A stretch of DNA of 64,000 nucleotides from Steinernema hermaphroditum (Eukaryota > Nematoda > Chromadorea > Rhabditida > Steinernematidae): positions 10,168,001 to 10,232,000 of the forward strand of contig CM059621.1 of assembly GCA_030435675.1 (NCBI GenBank). Reading direction: 5' to 3'. The notes beneath the pieces were generated by a model, which worked only from the letters and a program-made list of their open reading frames with translations, was not told the DNA's origin and did not search any database. This document shows, one piece after another, positions 21,249 through 32,778 of the stretch; within the stretch, counting starts at the first letter, position 1; every line of letters begins with the position of its first letter. Both the position numbers and the translations under genes were made by a program.

Positions 21249-24200
21249 ATGGAGGACAATGATTCAATACAAGACGCGTCGAATAAGAACCCAGAATCGT
21301 CAAGCTACCTGAATAGCAGCGATGAGGCCGGATGGTACGCCGGCGATGAAGGAAGATCGGCAAATTACGAAGGCCGTGGTGATGATCCGTCCTCGGTATA
21401 CAGCCAATTTGAACACTACGGAGATGGTGCTTCGGTCAGCTTTTGTTTTATAATTCGACATCATTATTTTTGTGATTTTTTTAGGTCGGCAGACGTTTAT
21501 CGGATATGGGCTTCGATGAAGAAGATGAAGAGGAGGACGAAGATCCCCCAGGAAGTTCCTCGGGAACCGTTGATCAGTACGAGTCATGCATTATGCTACT
21601 TGACTCCACACATACCTCTGGTGAAGGAGAAAACGCAAAGCCGGCCATAAAACTCGTCGTGAAGCGCAAACTCCCACAGGCGAGCGTCACCGAAGAGCCA
21701 TCCGGACCGAAGCCAAAAATGGAATCTCAGCATCCTGCTCAGTCACCGGAACCTAAACAAGCCGAAGTGGATATCCAACGGTATGTTTTTACGACCAAAT
21801 GAGAAAACTCTGGCGCTAACGAGTGGGCTGTAATGAGTATGACTATATCGTATGTTTTCAGAGATGTCGCCCGTCAGGCCAGTGTGTCAAATAAGCGCTT
21901 TGATACCGACGAGTGGAAGCGTATGAGCAGTCAACTGAAAATGGCTGATAGGAGTGGGAACACCATCAGGCTGTGTGAAGTTCTGCGCAATTGTATCAAA
22001 GTATGCAACCGAAGCCGTCTTCAGTTAACTTTATTATGGATGAAAGATATTATAAGTGGGGTAACACATAAAACTACGGAAACAAAGTCACAAAAACGAA
22101 GAGCTCCTCTCAACCAAATTGAACAAAACATGACGAGTATTCTAAAGCAAAAAGGAAACAATCTAAGGAAAGATACGAACGGAACATACGGCAGAAGAAT
22201 AAGGAGAAGCGCAAAATGAAGTGGCTAAAGCTACAAAGAAGTCGTGTCAATCCGTATGAATTCCCGCAAATCGTTTTTGTGCTCGTGACTCTGTAGTTGT
22301 GTTTGGGGGAGCTGAGCATTACTTACACACCCACAAATGCTTAAATTTTAACTGCTACGTGGCGATATCAACTAATGTGCATTTTTATAGAAAGAAGCTA
22401 CACTTGAACTGTTGAAGTCAAACGATACCGCGAAGGTTGTGAAAACCATGGCCAAGAAGTCGTTCAACCCAGGTATGGCGATTAGCAATGCAAACTCACA
22501 TCGCTTTCCCTTGGCTGTTGCGCTTAATAATGGTTGTGGTTTTAGAGGTGAAAAAGCTCAGCCAGCAATTGGTGAATAAATGGAAAGACGTTATTGAGTC
22601 AACAACCGAGAACACAGTAAATCAGAAAACGGAAGTCGGTGTAGGTGCTAGTAGTGAAAGCGGTGGTGACAAGAAGGCACACAAACGACCAATGGCTACC
22701 CTGATTAATGAAGACATTTTTGCGCCGAAGACAGTACCTGTAAAGAAGAAAGAACGTCCCCGGACAGCTAGGATACCACCTACGAAATTCCGTTCGACAG
22801 GTTTGTATTGCACAAATTTCACTCATATCGTAGCTCAAAATTGGTTTAATTGGATTACTGCAGTGTCGTCACGTAGTTTTCATGCCTAATTTAGGATTGG
22901 AGGGCGACGAGCCTGGACCCTCTACATCGGTAGCAGTTGCAAAAAGAAAGGGCGAGCCTGTCTCAGGAAAGGCAACAGCACCTGTAGTCCCGCCGAAGAA
23001 ACCAGCGCCAAATTTGAAGCCTACAACCCGAGCAGTGCTGAGCACTGGATTTATGGATGACATCGTTGCTCAAAAGAAAGTTGTCAAGGCACAACCGAAA
23101 ATTCGACGGCCTGAAATAGTTCCGGCTCCAGTACTTCCTGGTAGGGCTACTTCTACTACGGTACGACGGTGGTACAGAATAATTTATACGCTGCTTTTCG
23201 ATTTCAGAATTCTGGATCTCCTAGACATGAAGAAGAGATTCCCGCTGCTCGTTCTCCAGAAATTGTTGAGCCTGGGCGGCGTAGGGTCCACTTTGCTGAT
23301 GATAAGGGAAAAGAACTTGTTGCGGTGCGATACTTTGAGATAGAAGAGGGTGAACGCATCAATGTGAATAATATCAACAAAATGTCGGCAGAAGAAATGA
23401 AACACCTCGAAATGCGTGATGAACGTAGTCACCTTAAAAACCAGCCAGTGAGGCCTGGCCATGATGCCACTCAGTTTTGGCACAAATCCTCAAGTTCGAA
23501 GCCGTCGCTTCCTTGGCGCATTCATCCCGTCTATGTCGCTGAACCAATTGTAGTTGTATGCAACAGCAAGGCTGTTCAAGAAGAGAAGGAAAGACAGCGC
23601 TGTGTCATGGCTGTATTTGTCGACCCTAATGTGTATGTTGAATAGTTGAAACGCTAGGAATGATGATTTTTTCAGGCCGATGAATATAAGTGGCGAGCCA
23701 GATGAGGAAGATCGGAATAGGGTAGTTCCCGGATTGCTTACGGAACCCATCACAATTCCGACCGAACCGACCGAAGAAGACGACCCCATGGAAGATTCCT
23801 CAGAGCCCGCAGCACCTGTCAGTCAAACTCTGTACAGTCCTTCAGTTGGAGAGAGTGCGCCTGCTACAAGCGGATCCTCCAAAATTGTGACACCAGAAAT
23901 ACAGAATATTATGAATCACCTGAGACAAAGTGGCGCCGTTGCTTCAATATTCAATCAGAATATTCAAGAGCCACCAGTTAATCAAGCAAAGTTGTGCAGT
24001 ACAAGATTGCGAGAGGAGGACCGAAACGAACTCGCTGATATTTTGAGCCGAGTAAGCTTTTGTGATACATATGACAACACTACAACCTTATAATCTAATA
24101 GGTCCAATCGAATTCTGTGCGAGAGAAGATGGACCAGAGCGGACCACAGGAACCTCCACCGCACTCCGAACCATATTCCACCGGCTCGTTCATACCAACA

Positions 24201-25227
24201 ATCCCGACCGACAACCAACAAGCACAGCGAACAGCGCCTTATCAGCCGGATTTGTACCAATCACATTCACCGCAAGCAATCGGAGCTTCTTCGTCGAGCG
24301 CACCACATCCTTCCTCATCCTTCTACCGGCCAACTATTCCGTCGATTCCAACAGAACAAAGCCTTCCACGCCATCAAGTGTATTCAAACTCACCACAAAG
24401 CCCGCCGAGAGTGGATCCTAACGTAGAGCCCGGAACCAGTAGCATGAATAGAATCGCTATCCTGAATAACTTCGATGTTCATACCGGAGTTGACAGTCGA
24501 CCGCCGGGCGACGATAGTTACGTTGACAATTACCAGGCACCAGGACTTGATGGTTACCCGCCTGTCAATGGTCCAGCACCTGGAGGTTCGTAACGATTTG
24601 GCAAACTCAGAGAAGTTAATCTTTTTTCTTTAGGAGGCATCAGGCAATGCACTTATTTCATGAAAGGTCAGTGCCACTTCGGTGATAAGTGTATGAATGG
24701 ACATGGAGATATTCCAACAGCGGGATCTCGAGGTAAGTCCTACTTCATCTGCAGTTTGATCATTGTGGCACATTATAGGAATGTATGCTCGTGGACGGGG
24801 TAGAGGCATGCCCTCAAGAGGACGTGGGGGACCTGTGAACGGTGGATACGGACCACCGCCCGGCCCTGAATTTGATTCACGACGGGTGAGAGGACGCGGA
24901 CGATCGCCACCCCCTCGAAGATTCGACCGACGATACGACCGCTACAGACCGCGTTCGAGGTATCTATCCTTTGGTACTTGACCAATTTACACTCACCTGC
25001 ATTGCAGGAGTCGCTCTCCAAGTTATTCTCCACCGCGTCGTTCTCCTCCTGACTACCGACGCCGTCGTGACAGAAGCCGATCCCCTGAGCGTCGCCGATG
25101 CCGGGAACCGCCGCGCCGTGGCCGAGAAAGATCGCGTTCGCCTCCAAGACGCCGATCTCGCAGCCCGCCAAGATCCCCACCCCCCGACTTCTCCTCTTCC
25201 GACTCCGTCATTGTTATCCCCTCGTAG
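21249..25227 (+). CDS. PPP1R10: PNUTS (PPP1R10), PP1 nuclear targeting subunit
   Basis: Regulatory subunit that brings protein phosphatase 1 to RNA polymerase II and controls transcription termination. Twelve exons: 21249-21434, 21485-21780, 21862-22000, 22391-22472, 22546-22800, 22895-23160, 23208-23632, 23676-24051, 24102-24585, 24634-24732, 24779-24959, 25008-25227. They total 3009 nt, 1002 aa. In order: acidic N-terminus; TFIIS N-terminal (LW) domain in exons 3-5 (EVLRNCIK, LELLKSND, AKKSF, LVNKWKDVIE); the PP1-docking RVxF motif RRRVHF followed by YFE..EGERINVN, matching the PNUTS consensus; a long Pro/Ser/Gln-rich segment; a CCCH zinc finger C-x7-C-x5-C-x3-H (exon 10); RGG-type repeats (ARGRGRGMPSRGRGG); and an Arg-Ser-rich tail. 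The start is the ATG at 21249, 4 nt after a TTTCAG acceptor; an in-frame upstream TTG is ignored. An RS-rich tail of this strength is not typical of vertebrate PNUTS. Confidence 0.92.
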
Positions 25228-25412
25228 AAAGTTTTGTTATGTTTGCGCTGTTATGAAACCCAGTGAGCATGTATAGTGAAACGTATACCAGCTAGCAGAT
25301 CTTCTAACGTTATAAGATTCGACATCTCCTTGTCATGTACCTTGCACCTCGAACCACTTTGGCCTTTACTTACTGCATACTTCTATGTTCTAAATGTCTT
25401 CTTCAAGTAATT

Positions 25413-25418
25413 TTTATT
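25413..25418 (-). terminator. Poly(A) signal for reticulon
   Basis: TTTATT on plus (AATAAA on minus), about 130 bp beyond the reticulon stop codon. It lies upstream of the PNUTS signal at 25489, so the two convergent 3' UTRs should overlap. Confidence 0.5.
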
Positions 25419-25488
25419 CAGCGTACAAATAACGGGATATAAAGCATGAACATGTTCAACAGCTACACAGCTTCTCATACAGAGGATA

Positions 25489-25494
25489 AATAAA
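25489..25494 (+). terminator. Poly(A) signal for PNUTS
   Basis: AATAAA about 260 bp past the PNUTS stop codon and 50 bp before the reticulon stop codon. It predicts overlapping convergent 3' ends. Confidence 0.5.
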
Positions 25495-25545
25495 TACTGG
25501 GATAGAAAAGACGGTGTGAATACAAGCTTAACACAGAATCCACTT

Positions 25546-27033
25546 TCAGTCGGCCTTCGGCTTCAAGGGAGGGATCTTCTCTGCCAACGCGTCGTGCATC
25601 TTCTGTAAGTGGCCCTGGATTACGGTGATCTGGGCGTCGATTTGCTGTTGGTAGACTTCGTAGAACTTGGGAACGGAGAAGACTCCGATAACAGATATGA
25701 AGGCGAGCGCCAGGCCTGAGAACCAATGGCCGACATGGGAGAGGGCCCACAGGATGAGTCCGAACTTGATGGAGTCGCCGAAGTCTTCAACGAGCAGCAG
25801 ATGGCGTACATGCTTCGCGAAGACGGAGAGCTTCGAGACGACGACGTCGGAGTAGTGGTGGACGCGTTCGCGCGGCACGGTGATCTCCGACTTGAGGAGG
25901 GTCCCGAAGGGGTGCACATCCTGCGTCTTCTTCAGCCGTACCTGGGCAAGAGTGAAACAGCGGTACCCGAGCAGAGGTATCAAGAGAAGCAGACCACCGT
26001 AGCTGAGAAGGGAGACGACGGACATCCGAGTGAGGACGACCAGGATTAGCACCAGAAGCGACAGGACGGTGGCGCTCTTCTTGGGGTCGCGCCAGTAGAC
26101 GAGCTCCTTGATGGTGCTGTCGAGCGCTCCGAGATCCACGAAACTGCTTTGCTTCAGGATGGACTTCGGATGCTCCACACTTCCGGACTGCGAGTGCGTC
26201 GGAGGCGGTCCAAGATCCAGAGAAGTGGGTTGTTGTTCTTCGTCGCTGATGTCCTTCGGTGGAGTAGGTGGTCGTGGCACCGTTTCGAACCTCGCTTCCG
26301 GCGTCTCCGCGGGCTCGGAGTTCGGCTTCGTCGATATTTCCGCGGCTTCGGCGATAGAGTGGCTCACAATTGACTCCGCCAGTGCGTCTTCCAAGTTCTT
26401 CGCAACAGTTTCAATGGGGATTGTTAGGGGACCCGAGCGTTCGTAAGTCTCTTCGGGTTCTTCGTACCGCACGTGGACGCCGTAAAACGGGCGCTGCTGC
26501 CCAGAAACGACAACAGAGAAGTCCAGGCCTGGCACGTCAGCAGCTTCGGATTCTTCGACTTCTGATGGAACCTTCGCCACCGGTGATTTCAAGCTCTGTT
26601 GAGGTTCCTCGAAGAGCAGATCCGAAATGGGTTCGCTGGAGACAGGAGGCGTTGGAGAGATGCGGTGTAGCACTGAATCGATCTCGTCGTGCACGGTGTC
26701 CACGCCGGTCTGAATGCTGTCCTTGACTTCTGACTGCATACTGCCCAGAAGGTCCTCCATGGCGGAGTGGACGGCCTTTTCGGTGTGCGGCTTCACCAGG
26801 AACGGGTCGAATTCGTCCGTGTTTATCTGGCTGCTGACCATCACGGGGGGCGATGGCAAAGCTCCAGCATCGCCCTCACCGAAGTGGCTGATGTACTCGA
26901 AGTCGCGCTCCCCTATCTAAACACTGCATATTCATTCCGGGCCTGCACCGGAACCTACTTTTGTAGGAGACGCCGACTTTCGTTCCTCCTCGCCCCCGGG
27001 CACCGGGCTTTCGTGGTGTTCTGAGTCAGCCAT
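25546..27033 (-). CDS. Reticulon
   Basis: ER membrane-shaping protein. Two exons: 27033-26959 (25 codons) and 26916-25546, joined over a 42-nt intron, 481 aa in all. The first about 290 residues are acidic and low complexity, as in long reticulon isoforms. The C-terminal reticulon homology domain begins at LVYWRDPKKSATVLSLLV and has two long hydrophobic hairpins (LLVLILVVLTRMSVVSLLSY with GGLLLLIPLLGYRC; and IKFGLILWALSHVGHWFSGL with ALAFISVIGVFSVPKFYE) separated by a hydrophilic loop. The family motif VYWRDPKKS is exact. It ends KPKAD, without the KKxx retrieval signal typical of some reticulons. A TGCTGCAG acceptor abuts the ATG. The gene is convergent with PNUTS, and a MITE sits about 100 bp upstream. 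C. elegans has one reticulon gene (ret-1) and Drosophila has Rtnl1/Rtnl2. Confidence 0.93.
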
Positions 27034-27133
27034 CTGCAGCACGAACCAAGAAGTTAATCGAACGATTGAAGCATAACATTCAGCGCCGCACCGTTCCCGA
27101 ATACAACATGATAACTGTGGCGCAGTCAGTATA

Positions 27134-27340
27134 TACTCTGTTTTTTTTCGATCACAAAATCAGCCTTCAATCATCTCGTTGTGGGACTCAGAAATTTGAC
27201 GCAAACGCATTGAAAACGATGAAACAAGCGCACGAAGCTCGCATGTTCGCTCGTCGTTTTCAACGCGTTGGATCAGATTTCTGAGTCCCACAACGAGATG
27301 ATTGAAGGCCGATTTTGTGATCGAAAAAAAAAACAGAGTA
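27134..27340. mobile_element. Palindromic MITE, Tc1/mariner-like ends
   Basis: Ends TACTCTGTTTTTTTTCG ... CGAAAAAAAAAACAGAGTA with terminal inverted repeats of about 70 bp (left arm through CTCGTTGTGGGACTCAGAAAT). TA lies on both sides (27132-27133 and 27341-27342), as expected for a Tc1/mariner-type insertion. It sits about 100 bp upstream of the reticulon ATG, in its promoter region. No coding capacity. Confidence 0.85.
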
Positions 27341-27342
27341 TA

Positions 27343-28590
27343 ACCAAGCGGCGAGCAAAAATCTAACCGCCCACTGGAAGAATTTCCCGACCCCCAACAG
27401 TCGGAAAGGCAAGAAGTGCTAATCAGGGTGCCCGCTGTGGGACTCCATAGAGTGTGGAGTCCCCTCGCTTCATGCGTCGCCCTGCGTGGAGGGAGAGCGG
27501 CGGCCCGCAATGTACAGCCGGCTGCAGAGACACAATAAGCGAGAAAGCGAAACGGCACCCTATAAGGGGACGCGCTGCGCGCGAGCCGATCAATGGCCGA
27601 GGGGAAGGCATGGACGAGCTGGTGGTCATCCTCGCATTTAGCCTCATTAGGGGCGACTAGCGCGCAGACTGGGGGACAAAGACTCCGGAGGGGGGCTGGA
27701 GGGCGACAGGGTGCGGGCGGCATGGGCACCGTCCTCTCCTATTTTTTGGCAGAAGTGACGCCGCCGAGATGGAAACAAACAAGTAACGGCCTGAGTCACT
27801 GCCTGCGGAACACCTGACTGGAATCGGAGCGGCGACGATTGCGAAACGAAGACGAGTGGGCGGCGAGGCATGGGAGTGGACGACCTCGACGGCACAGGCG
27901 CGCTCAATGGCGCGTCGCCTCCAGAAGGACGTCGGCTGGCGCCGGGGCCCGAGATGCCCTCCGGAAGGCGAGCGACGCGAAGGACTGTTCGACGCAGGAA
28001 ACAAAAACAGCGCAGAGTCTCGAAGAGGAGAGGAGTCCGGGGGAAGAGGAGGGAGAATCCCGGCCAGAGAGTGGCTGGAGCGGCGGCGCCGCCGCCGGAG
28101 TCGGCAGTAAAAGCGGCCAATTGTCGCTGAGAGGCGATCCTTCGAGACGCGATGGCGACATCCAGCAAACGTGGAGAGGAAGCCGAAAACAAGACGCACC
28201 GAGACGAAAGACTAAATGCGTTGTTGCCGTTCCCCGCAAGTTCCCCACTTCTGGAGACGCTTCCAGGGGGATCTGTGGCAGTGGTTCAGTCCATGTGCCC
28301 AAGGGTACGGTACGATGGAAATTCATTCAAATCTGGGATGCAAGCAAAACGCGCCGGAGACTTTCCTCCCTTCCAGAAGAACGTCGGCCCTTAATCCGTT
28401 CTCATCTTCTGTGAATTACACAGTGCTTCCGCGCCTCCATCGGAACTGAAAAGCGCCGCGGCGTCGCCGGTCGCGTCGCGGTCTCAGCGTGACACGTTCC
28501 TCGTCGGTCGGACGATGCGCTGGTCGTCGACGATGGTCGTCGAGTACGATTCGCTCGTGCTTTTCTTGTCCGTCGATCCCCGCCGCGTTT
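27343..28590. other. GC-rich divergent intergenic region
   Basis: 1.25 kb between the reticulon (-) and Elongin A (+) starts. Open frames of up to about 190 codons occur on both strands in parallel, a sign of base composition more than of coding. No domain recognised. It holds the promoters of the flanking genes; a GTTTCAG acceptor at 28587-28593 precedes Elongin A. Confidence 0.45.
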
Positions 28591-28614
28591 CAGATTCCTC
28601 GGGTAGAGGCGGTG

Positions 28615-30177
28615 ATGTCCGAGTTGGAAGAGAGTCGCCTGATCCAGAAGATCCAGAAGTACAGCGACTACCTGCTGAGCGGCGATGAAGAACGCTTCGA
28701 GTACGCCTTCGGGCGCCTCGAGTCCGTCCCCATCACCGTCGACCGCCTCCAGAGGACGGGAGTTGGTCGCATTGTCTCCAAGTTCATGGAACACGAGGAA
28801 TTTGGCGACCGAGCGGTAGCGCTCGTCAAGAAGTGGCGCTCCATAGCCGAAGACGAGCAGCGCCTCGTAGAGGACCGCACGAAAGTCGACGGCTCTGGCG
28901 ACGACTTCGGAAGAAGCTCGCGAGAACGACGCTCACCCTCAAAGTCGCGCTCCTCCACTCCCTCCTCGCGCCACGCTTCGCCCAACCCCGACCGTTCTCC
29001 TTCGCCCGTCATCGTCAAGAAGAAGAAGCCGCGGAGGGAGCCCCTCGTCGCCGACAACGAAGAGGTAGGTGGACGATGCTCTCACCAAGGCCACCGTCTC
29101 CTTTTCAGAGTGGTCGCCCGAGTTGTTCGTCGAGTCTTATACCAAAGCAGAATACAAAGCCGAAGCCAGTAGCCAGGGAGCAGCCCCAGGACAGTTTCGC
29201 CGCGATGCTGGCCACCGCCAACGACGTGAAGGAGTCGCGCACCAAGAAGCACCGTGTGGAGAAGCTGTCTCAGAAGCCGTTCCTCTCGAGAACCTGGGGG
29301 GCCAAGGCGGAGCCTCAGACGTTGAAGGTGGACGACACGGACATGTTCAAGGCGCGGAAGGATACGCGGAAGGTGTACGCGGGGCGGCGGAAGGCGATTC
29401 TGTCGGCGGAGGTGCCGCGTCTCGAGAGCCTCTGCATCAACGTCCTCCTCATGCACCTCAACGACATCGAGGCGATGAACGGGACGCCCTACGATCTTGT
29501 GAAGCCCGTCCTCGAGAAGTGCACCCCGGAGCAACTGCTCCACATCGAAGCCTACAACGAGGTGACTCCGTTGCGCTCTGTGCTCCTCTGACGTCCCTTT
29601 AAGTACCTCCTCGAGGATACCGACGAGCTGTGGGCGAGGATCTGCGACAAGAAGTACCCGAACGAGGAGACGTACAAGTGTGAAACCTGGCGCGACTTCT
29701 ACCTGGTGGGTGTCCCCAGGCCCTTCTAGGACGACTCCTCTTTCAGAGGAAGCAGCGTGAGAGCGAAGAGAAGCTGCGGAGACTCGCGAGCCGGATCGGC
29801 ACCGGCAAAACCGCCACCATCTCCGGGAGGACGGCGATGCAGTTGGACGCACCGACGGCGCCTCGAGAGGTCCGGAAACGAGCCCTGGCCTTCGGAACCT
29901 CACAGGTGACCGTCGCCCTTCCCTCCGCCATCGAAGTCAGCAAGTCCCGTCGCGAGATCTTCAACTCGGGTAGGCTTCTCTCCCCTCCAGAAGACGAATC
30001 CCGCTTCCAGGGTCGAAGAGTAGCTTCCAGCAGCTTCCGGCGGTCATCCGTGCAGCGAAGCATTCGACGGTCGGGGCGAAGACGGAGAAGAGGGTCGCCG
30101 CTCCCCCTCCGGCGGCAGGGAAACGCGGCGCCCTCATGGCCAAGACGCTAAAGATGATGAAAAACCGAAAACGCTAG
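28615..30177 (+). CDS. Elongin A
   Basis: Transcription elongation factor subunit (Elongin ABC complex), also a ubiquitin-ligase substrate receptor for stalled RNA polymerase II. Five exons: 28615-29064, 29109-29561, 29604-29705, 29747-29969, 30011-30177; introns 41-44 nt; 464 aa in one frame. The N-terminal TFIIS-N-like domain spans about residues 1-85 (LESVPITVDRLQRTGVGR, ALVKKWRSIAE). A Ser/Arg-rich linker follows. The Elongin A domain includes VPRLESLCINVLLMHLNDI, the BC-box/cullin region TPEQLLHIEAYNE, DELWARICDKKYP and TWRDFYLRKQRESEEKLRRL. The C-terminus (KRGALMAKTLKMMKNRKR) matches the conserved PMMAKTIKAFKNR tail of the family. Finding the last 41-nt intron (CTTCCAG acceptor at 30010) is what restores this tail; reading through gives a false, longer frame. 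Shorter than vertebrate Elongin A (about 770 aa). Confidence 0.93.
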
Positions 30178-30587
30178 CCCTTCTCTTTCGGAGGGTACCG
30201 TACGCCAGTGAAGAGAATAGGTCTTTCAGATGTGGGGAGTCCCCATTCACGTTGTTCTTTTCTTCCTTTGAGCGTTTCAGATCGTGCGATTCTCTGCGTA
30301 AAGTGGGTCTTCTAGGTGACAACGGTGTATTGTGGACACGTATACTCAGAACATGCATAAACTGTTGTGTCTCTAAATGTGCGCAGGAATCAGAAGCTCT
30401 GATCGTTAAATCGTTCCGCTTCGAGAGTTCCTGACTCTCGTGAGATCCGGGCGGCCTGCACCGCTCTATGCTCTCGCCACGCGTTCCCTGTCGCTTGCCG
30501 TTGCCCGCGGTCCGCCTTATCGGATTTCAGAGTGTCGTGTTTGTGGACGGCGCCGCTCGGCCATCGACGTCGTCGGAATCGGGAGAG

Positions 30588-32220
30588 ATGTTGAACAGCC
30601 TTTTCATCGTGAACACGTCCTGGTAGGTCCTCCCGCGCCCTTCCCGAGCATCTTGGGTGTTTCAGCGACGTCATCCTCGAGAAGCACTGGAAGTCCGTCA
30701 TCCACCGCGCCGTGTGCGACTACTTTTTCGATGTCCAGAAGAAAGCTGCTCAGCCGGAAGATATGCCTCCAGGTACGGTCTCCTGGAATGGCCAGAGCTC
30801 ACCCTTCTTTTTCAGTTCTTTCGACGCCTCACCACTACTTGATAAACGTATACCAGAACCAGCTCTATCTGATAGCCGTTACCACCGTAGAAAGTCAGTG
30901 GGTGGGAGTGTGCTCTGCATAAACAGCTGCTTCTAGCCCCTCCACTGATGGTCATCGAGTTTCTGCATCGAGTGATCCACACTTTTGCGCAATATTTCAA
31001 TGAATTCTCCGATTCGGCGATCAAGGAGAACATCGTCCTGGTCTTCGAGGTACTGCTGTCATTCAAATGTGGAAAAAATTTCTGGTTCAGCTGCTGGACG
31101 AGATGCTGGACAACGGATTCCCTCTGGCGACGGAGCTCAACATCCTCCAGGAGCTTATCAAACCACCCAACTTCCTGCAAACTATCGCAAACCAAGTGAT
31201 GGGAAAGACGAATCTCTCAGAAGTGTTGCCCACGGGCCAACTTTCGAACATTCCGTGGAGGAGGGCGGACGTGAAGTACACCAACAACGAAACCTACTTC
31301 GACGTGGTTGAGGAGATCGACGCGATCATCGACAAGCAAGGTGCCACGGTGTTCTCTGAAATCCAGGGCTACGTAAGTCACGATGTCCAAAATAGGACGC
31401 TCTTTTTCGATTCCAGATCGATTGCTGCTGCAAACTCTCTGGCATGCCTGATCTCACGATGACTCTGGTGAATCCACGCCTTCTGGACGACGTGTCTTTC
31501 CACCCCTGCGTCAGGTTCAAACGATGGGAGGTGAGTGTCCTGCTTTTTGACGTGTTACATCGCAAATTTCAGAATGAACGGGTTCTCTCCTTTGTTCCCC
31601 CCGACGGCAACTTCCGCCTTCTCTCTTACCATATCGCTCTTCAAAAGTAAGTCCCTGTTCTTCTCGGTGGTTCCATTGCTCTTGTATGCAGCATGGTCGC
31701 CATTCCTATCTACGTCAGGCACTCGATACAAATGAAGTCAGGTTCCGGAGGGCGCATCGAACTAACCGTCGGTCCGAAGCAAAGCATGGGAAAGATGGTA
31801 AAGTACAGTCGTTCGCCGTGTTCACTGACAGTGTTTCAGTTAGAGGAGGTTGTCGTTGAAATGACCATGCCTAAGGCGGTTCAGAACTGCAACCTCCTTC
31901 CTTCGCACGGGAAGTACTCCTTCGACCCGGCCACCAAGCTACTCCAGTGGAACGTTGGAAAGATCGAAATTGGAAAGCCGCCAACACTGAAAGGAACGGT
32001 GGGTTACGGTGCGATGATCCAGTGTACGAAACTGTTGTAGATGTCGATCACCGGATCCGGCCCTGTGGACAGTCCGCCGATCAACGTCAAGTTCAAGATC
32101 AACCAGCTGGCCGCTTCTGGACTCAAAGTGAATCGGCTGGACATGTACGGGGAAAAGTACAAGCCATTCAAAGGTGTGAAGTACATAACGAAATCAGGAA
32201 AGTTCCAAGTTAGGACATAA
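30588..32220 (+). CDS. apm-3: AP-3 complex subunit mu
   Basis: Medium chain of the AP-3 adaptor, which recognises Yxx-phi sorting signals for traffic from endosomes to lysosome-related organelles. Ten exons (30588-30622, 30666-30772, 30816-30893, 30937-31049, 31091-31372, 31417-31530, 31573-31646, 31692-31797, 31840-31998, 32041-32220) separated by nine introns of 41-45 nt; 415 aa, the usual length (vertebrate AP3M about 418). The longin-like N-terminus reads LEKHWKSVIHRAVCDYFFD and TPHHYLINVYQNQLYLIAV. The mu homology domain includes LPTGQLSNIPWRRADVKY, ISFHPCVRFKRWE-type sequence (VSFHPCVRFKRWE) and the exact C-terminus GLKVNRLDMYGEKYKPFKG...GKFQVRT. A GGATTTCAG acceptor lies 57 nt upstream of the ATG. 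It follows Elongin A by 410 bp and precedes AIP1 by 560 bp, all on the plus strand. Confidence 0.97.
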
Positions 32221-32778
32221 TTCTATCGCGCTATCGTGTCAACCACGGCACACATACACACTTCCATTGTATAATTCCGCTTTGTTCTCTTGTTCTCGGT
32301 TCACTGTTGTGTATATTGTGACATATATTGTAAAGTTTATTTGTTTTGCGAAGATTGTGTGAGATCGGTTTCCTTTGCCCTACGGGGCCTTGTTGTGGTT
32401 CTCTTCTGCACTCTGCCCCGTGGGGGCGTCGCGTGAGCGGGAGACCGACGGGTTACCTTGAAATGTTTTGGCAATCGGCGTTTCTTTGCCAGCGACTTCC
32501 TCGAGCGATCGATGGGAGGGTCAAGCTGTCTCTCGCCCGCCAGTCGTCCCTCCGATGTGCCGCGGAACGGTCTCCTCGCTGCAGGACGTCTTCAGGGAGT
32601 TCCCTCGCTCGCCTGAATCGGCGGTCGGCACGGCGGCACCCACGGAGCCACCTGATTGCTCACCTCCTCCGCGGGCGATTTGAATTCTGTAGAGCGCGCC
32701 GCAATCGATTCGCGTGAATCACCGAGTGTGTCACCCGCTTGATTTCTGTGCACTCAATCGTCCTTATCGTCTTGCAGA
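32221..32778. other. Intergenic, promoter of AIP1/WDR1
   Basis: Holds the AP-3 mu 3' UTR and the AIP1 promoter. A run ending CGTCTTGCAG lies 1 nt before the AIP1 ATG and looks like a 3' splice site, so part of this stretch may be a 5' UTR intron or an outron. No coding frame recognised. Confidence 0.45.

Noticed and set aside
27647..28414. Several open frames of 80-190 codons between reticulon and Elongin A
   Set aside because: Frames are open on both strands at once and lack domains, introns or coherent starts; base composition explains them.
29082..29903. Minus-strand open frame of about 270 codons
   Set aside because: Antisense shadow of Elongin A exons caused by GC-rich codon use.
29837..30151. 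Read-through C-terminus of Elongin A (Arg/Ser-rich)
   Set aside because: Splicing a 41-nt intron (29970-30010) restores the conserved family tail ending at 30177, so the read-through frame is artificial.
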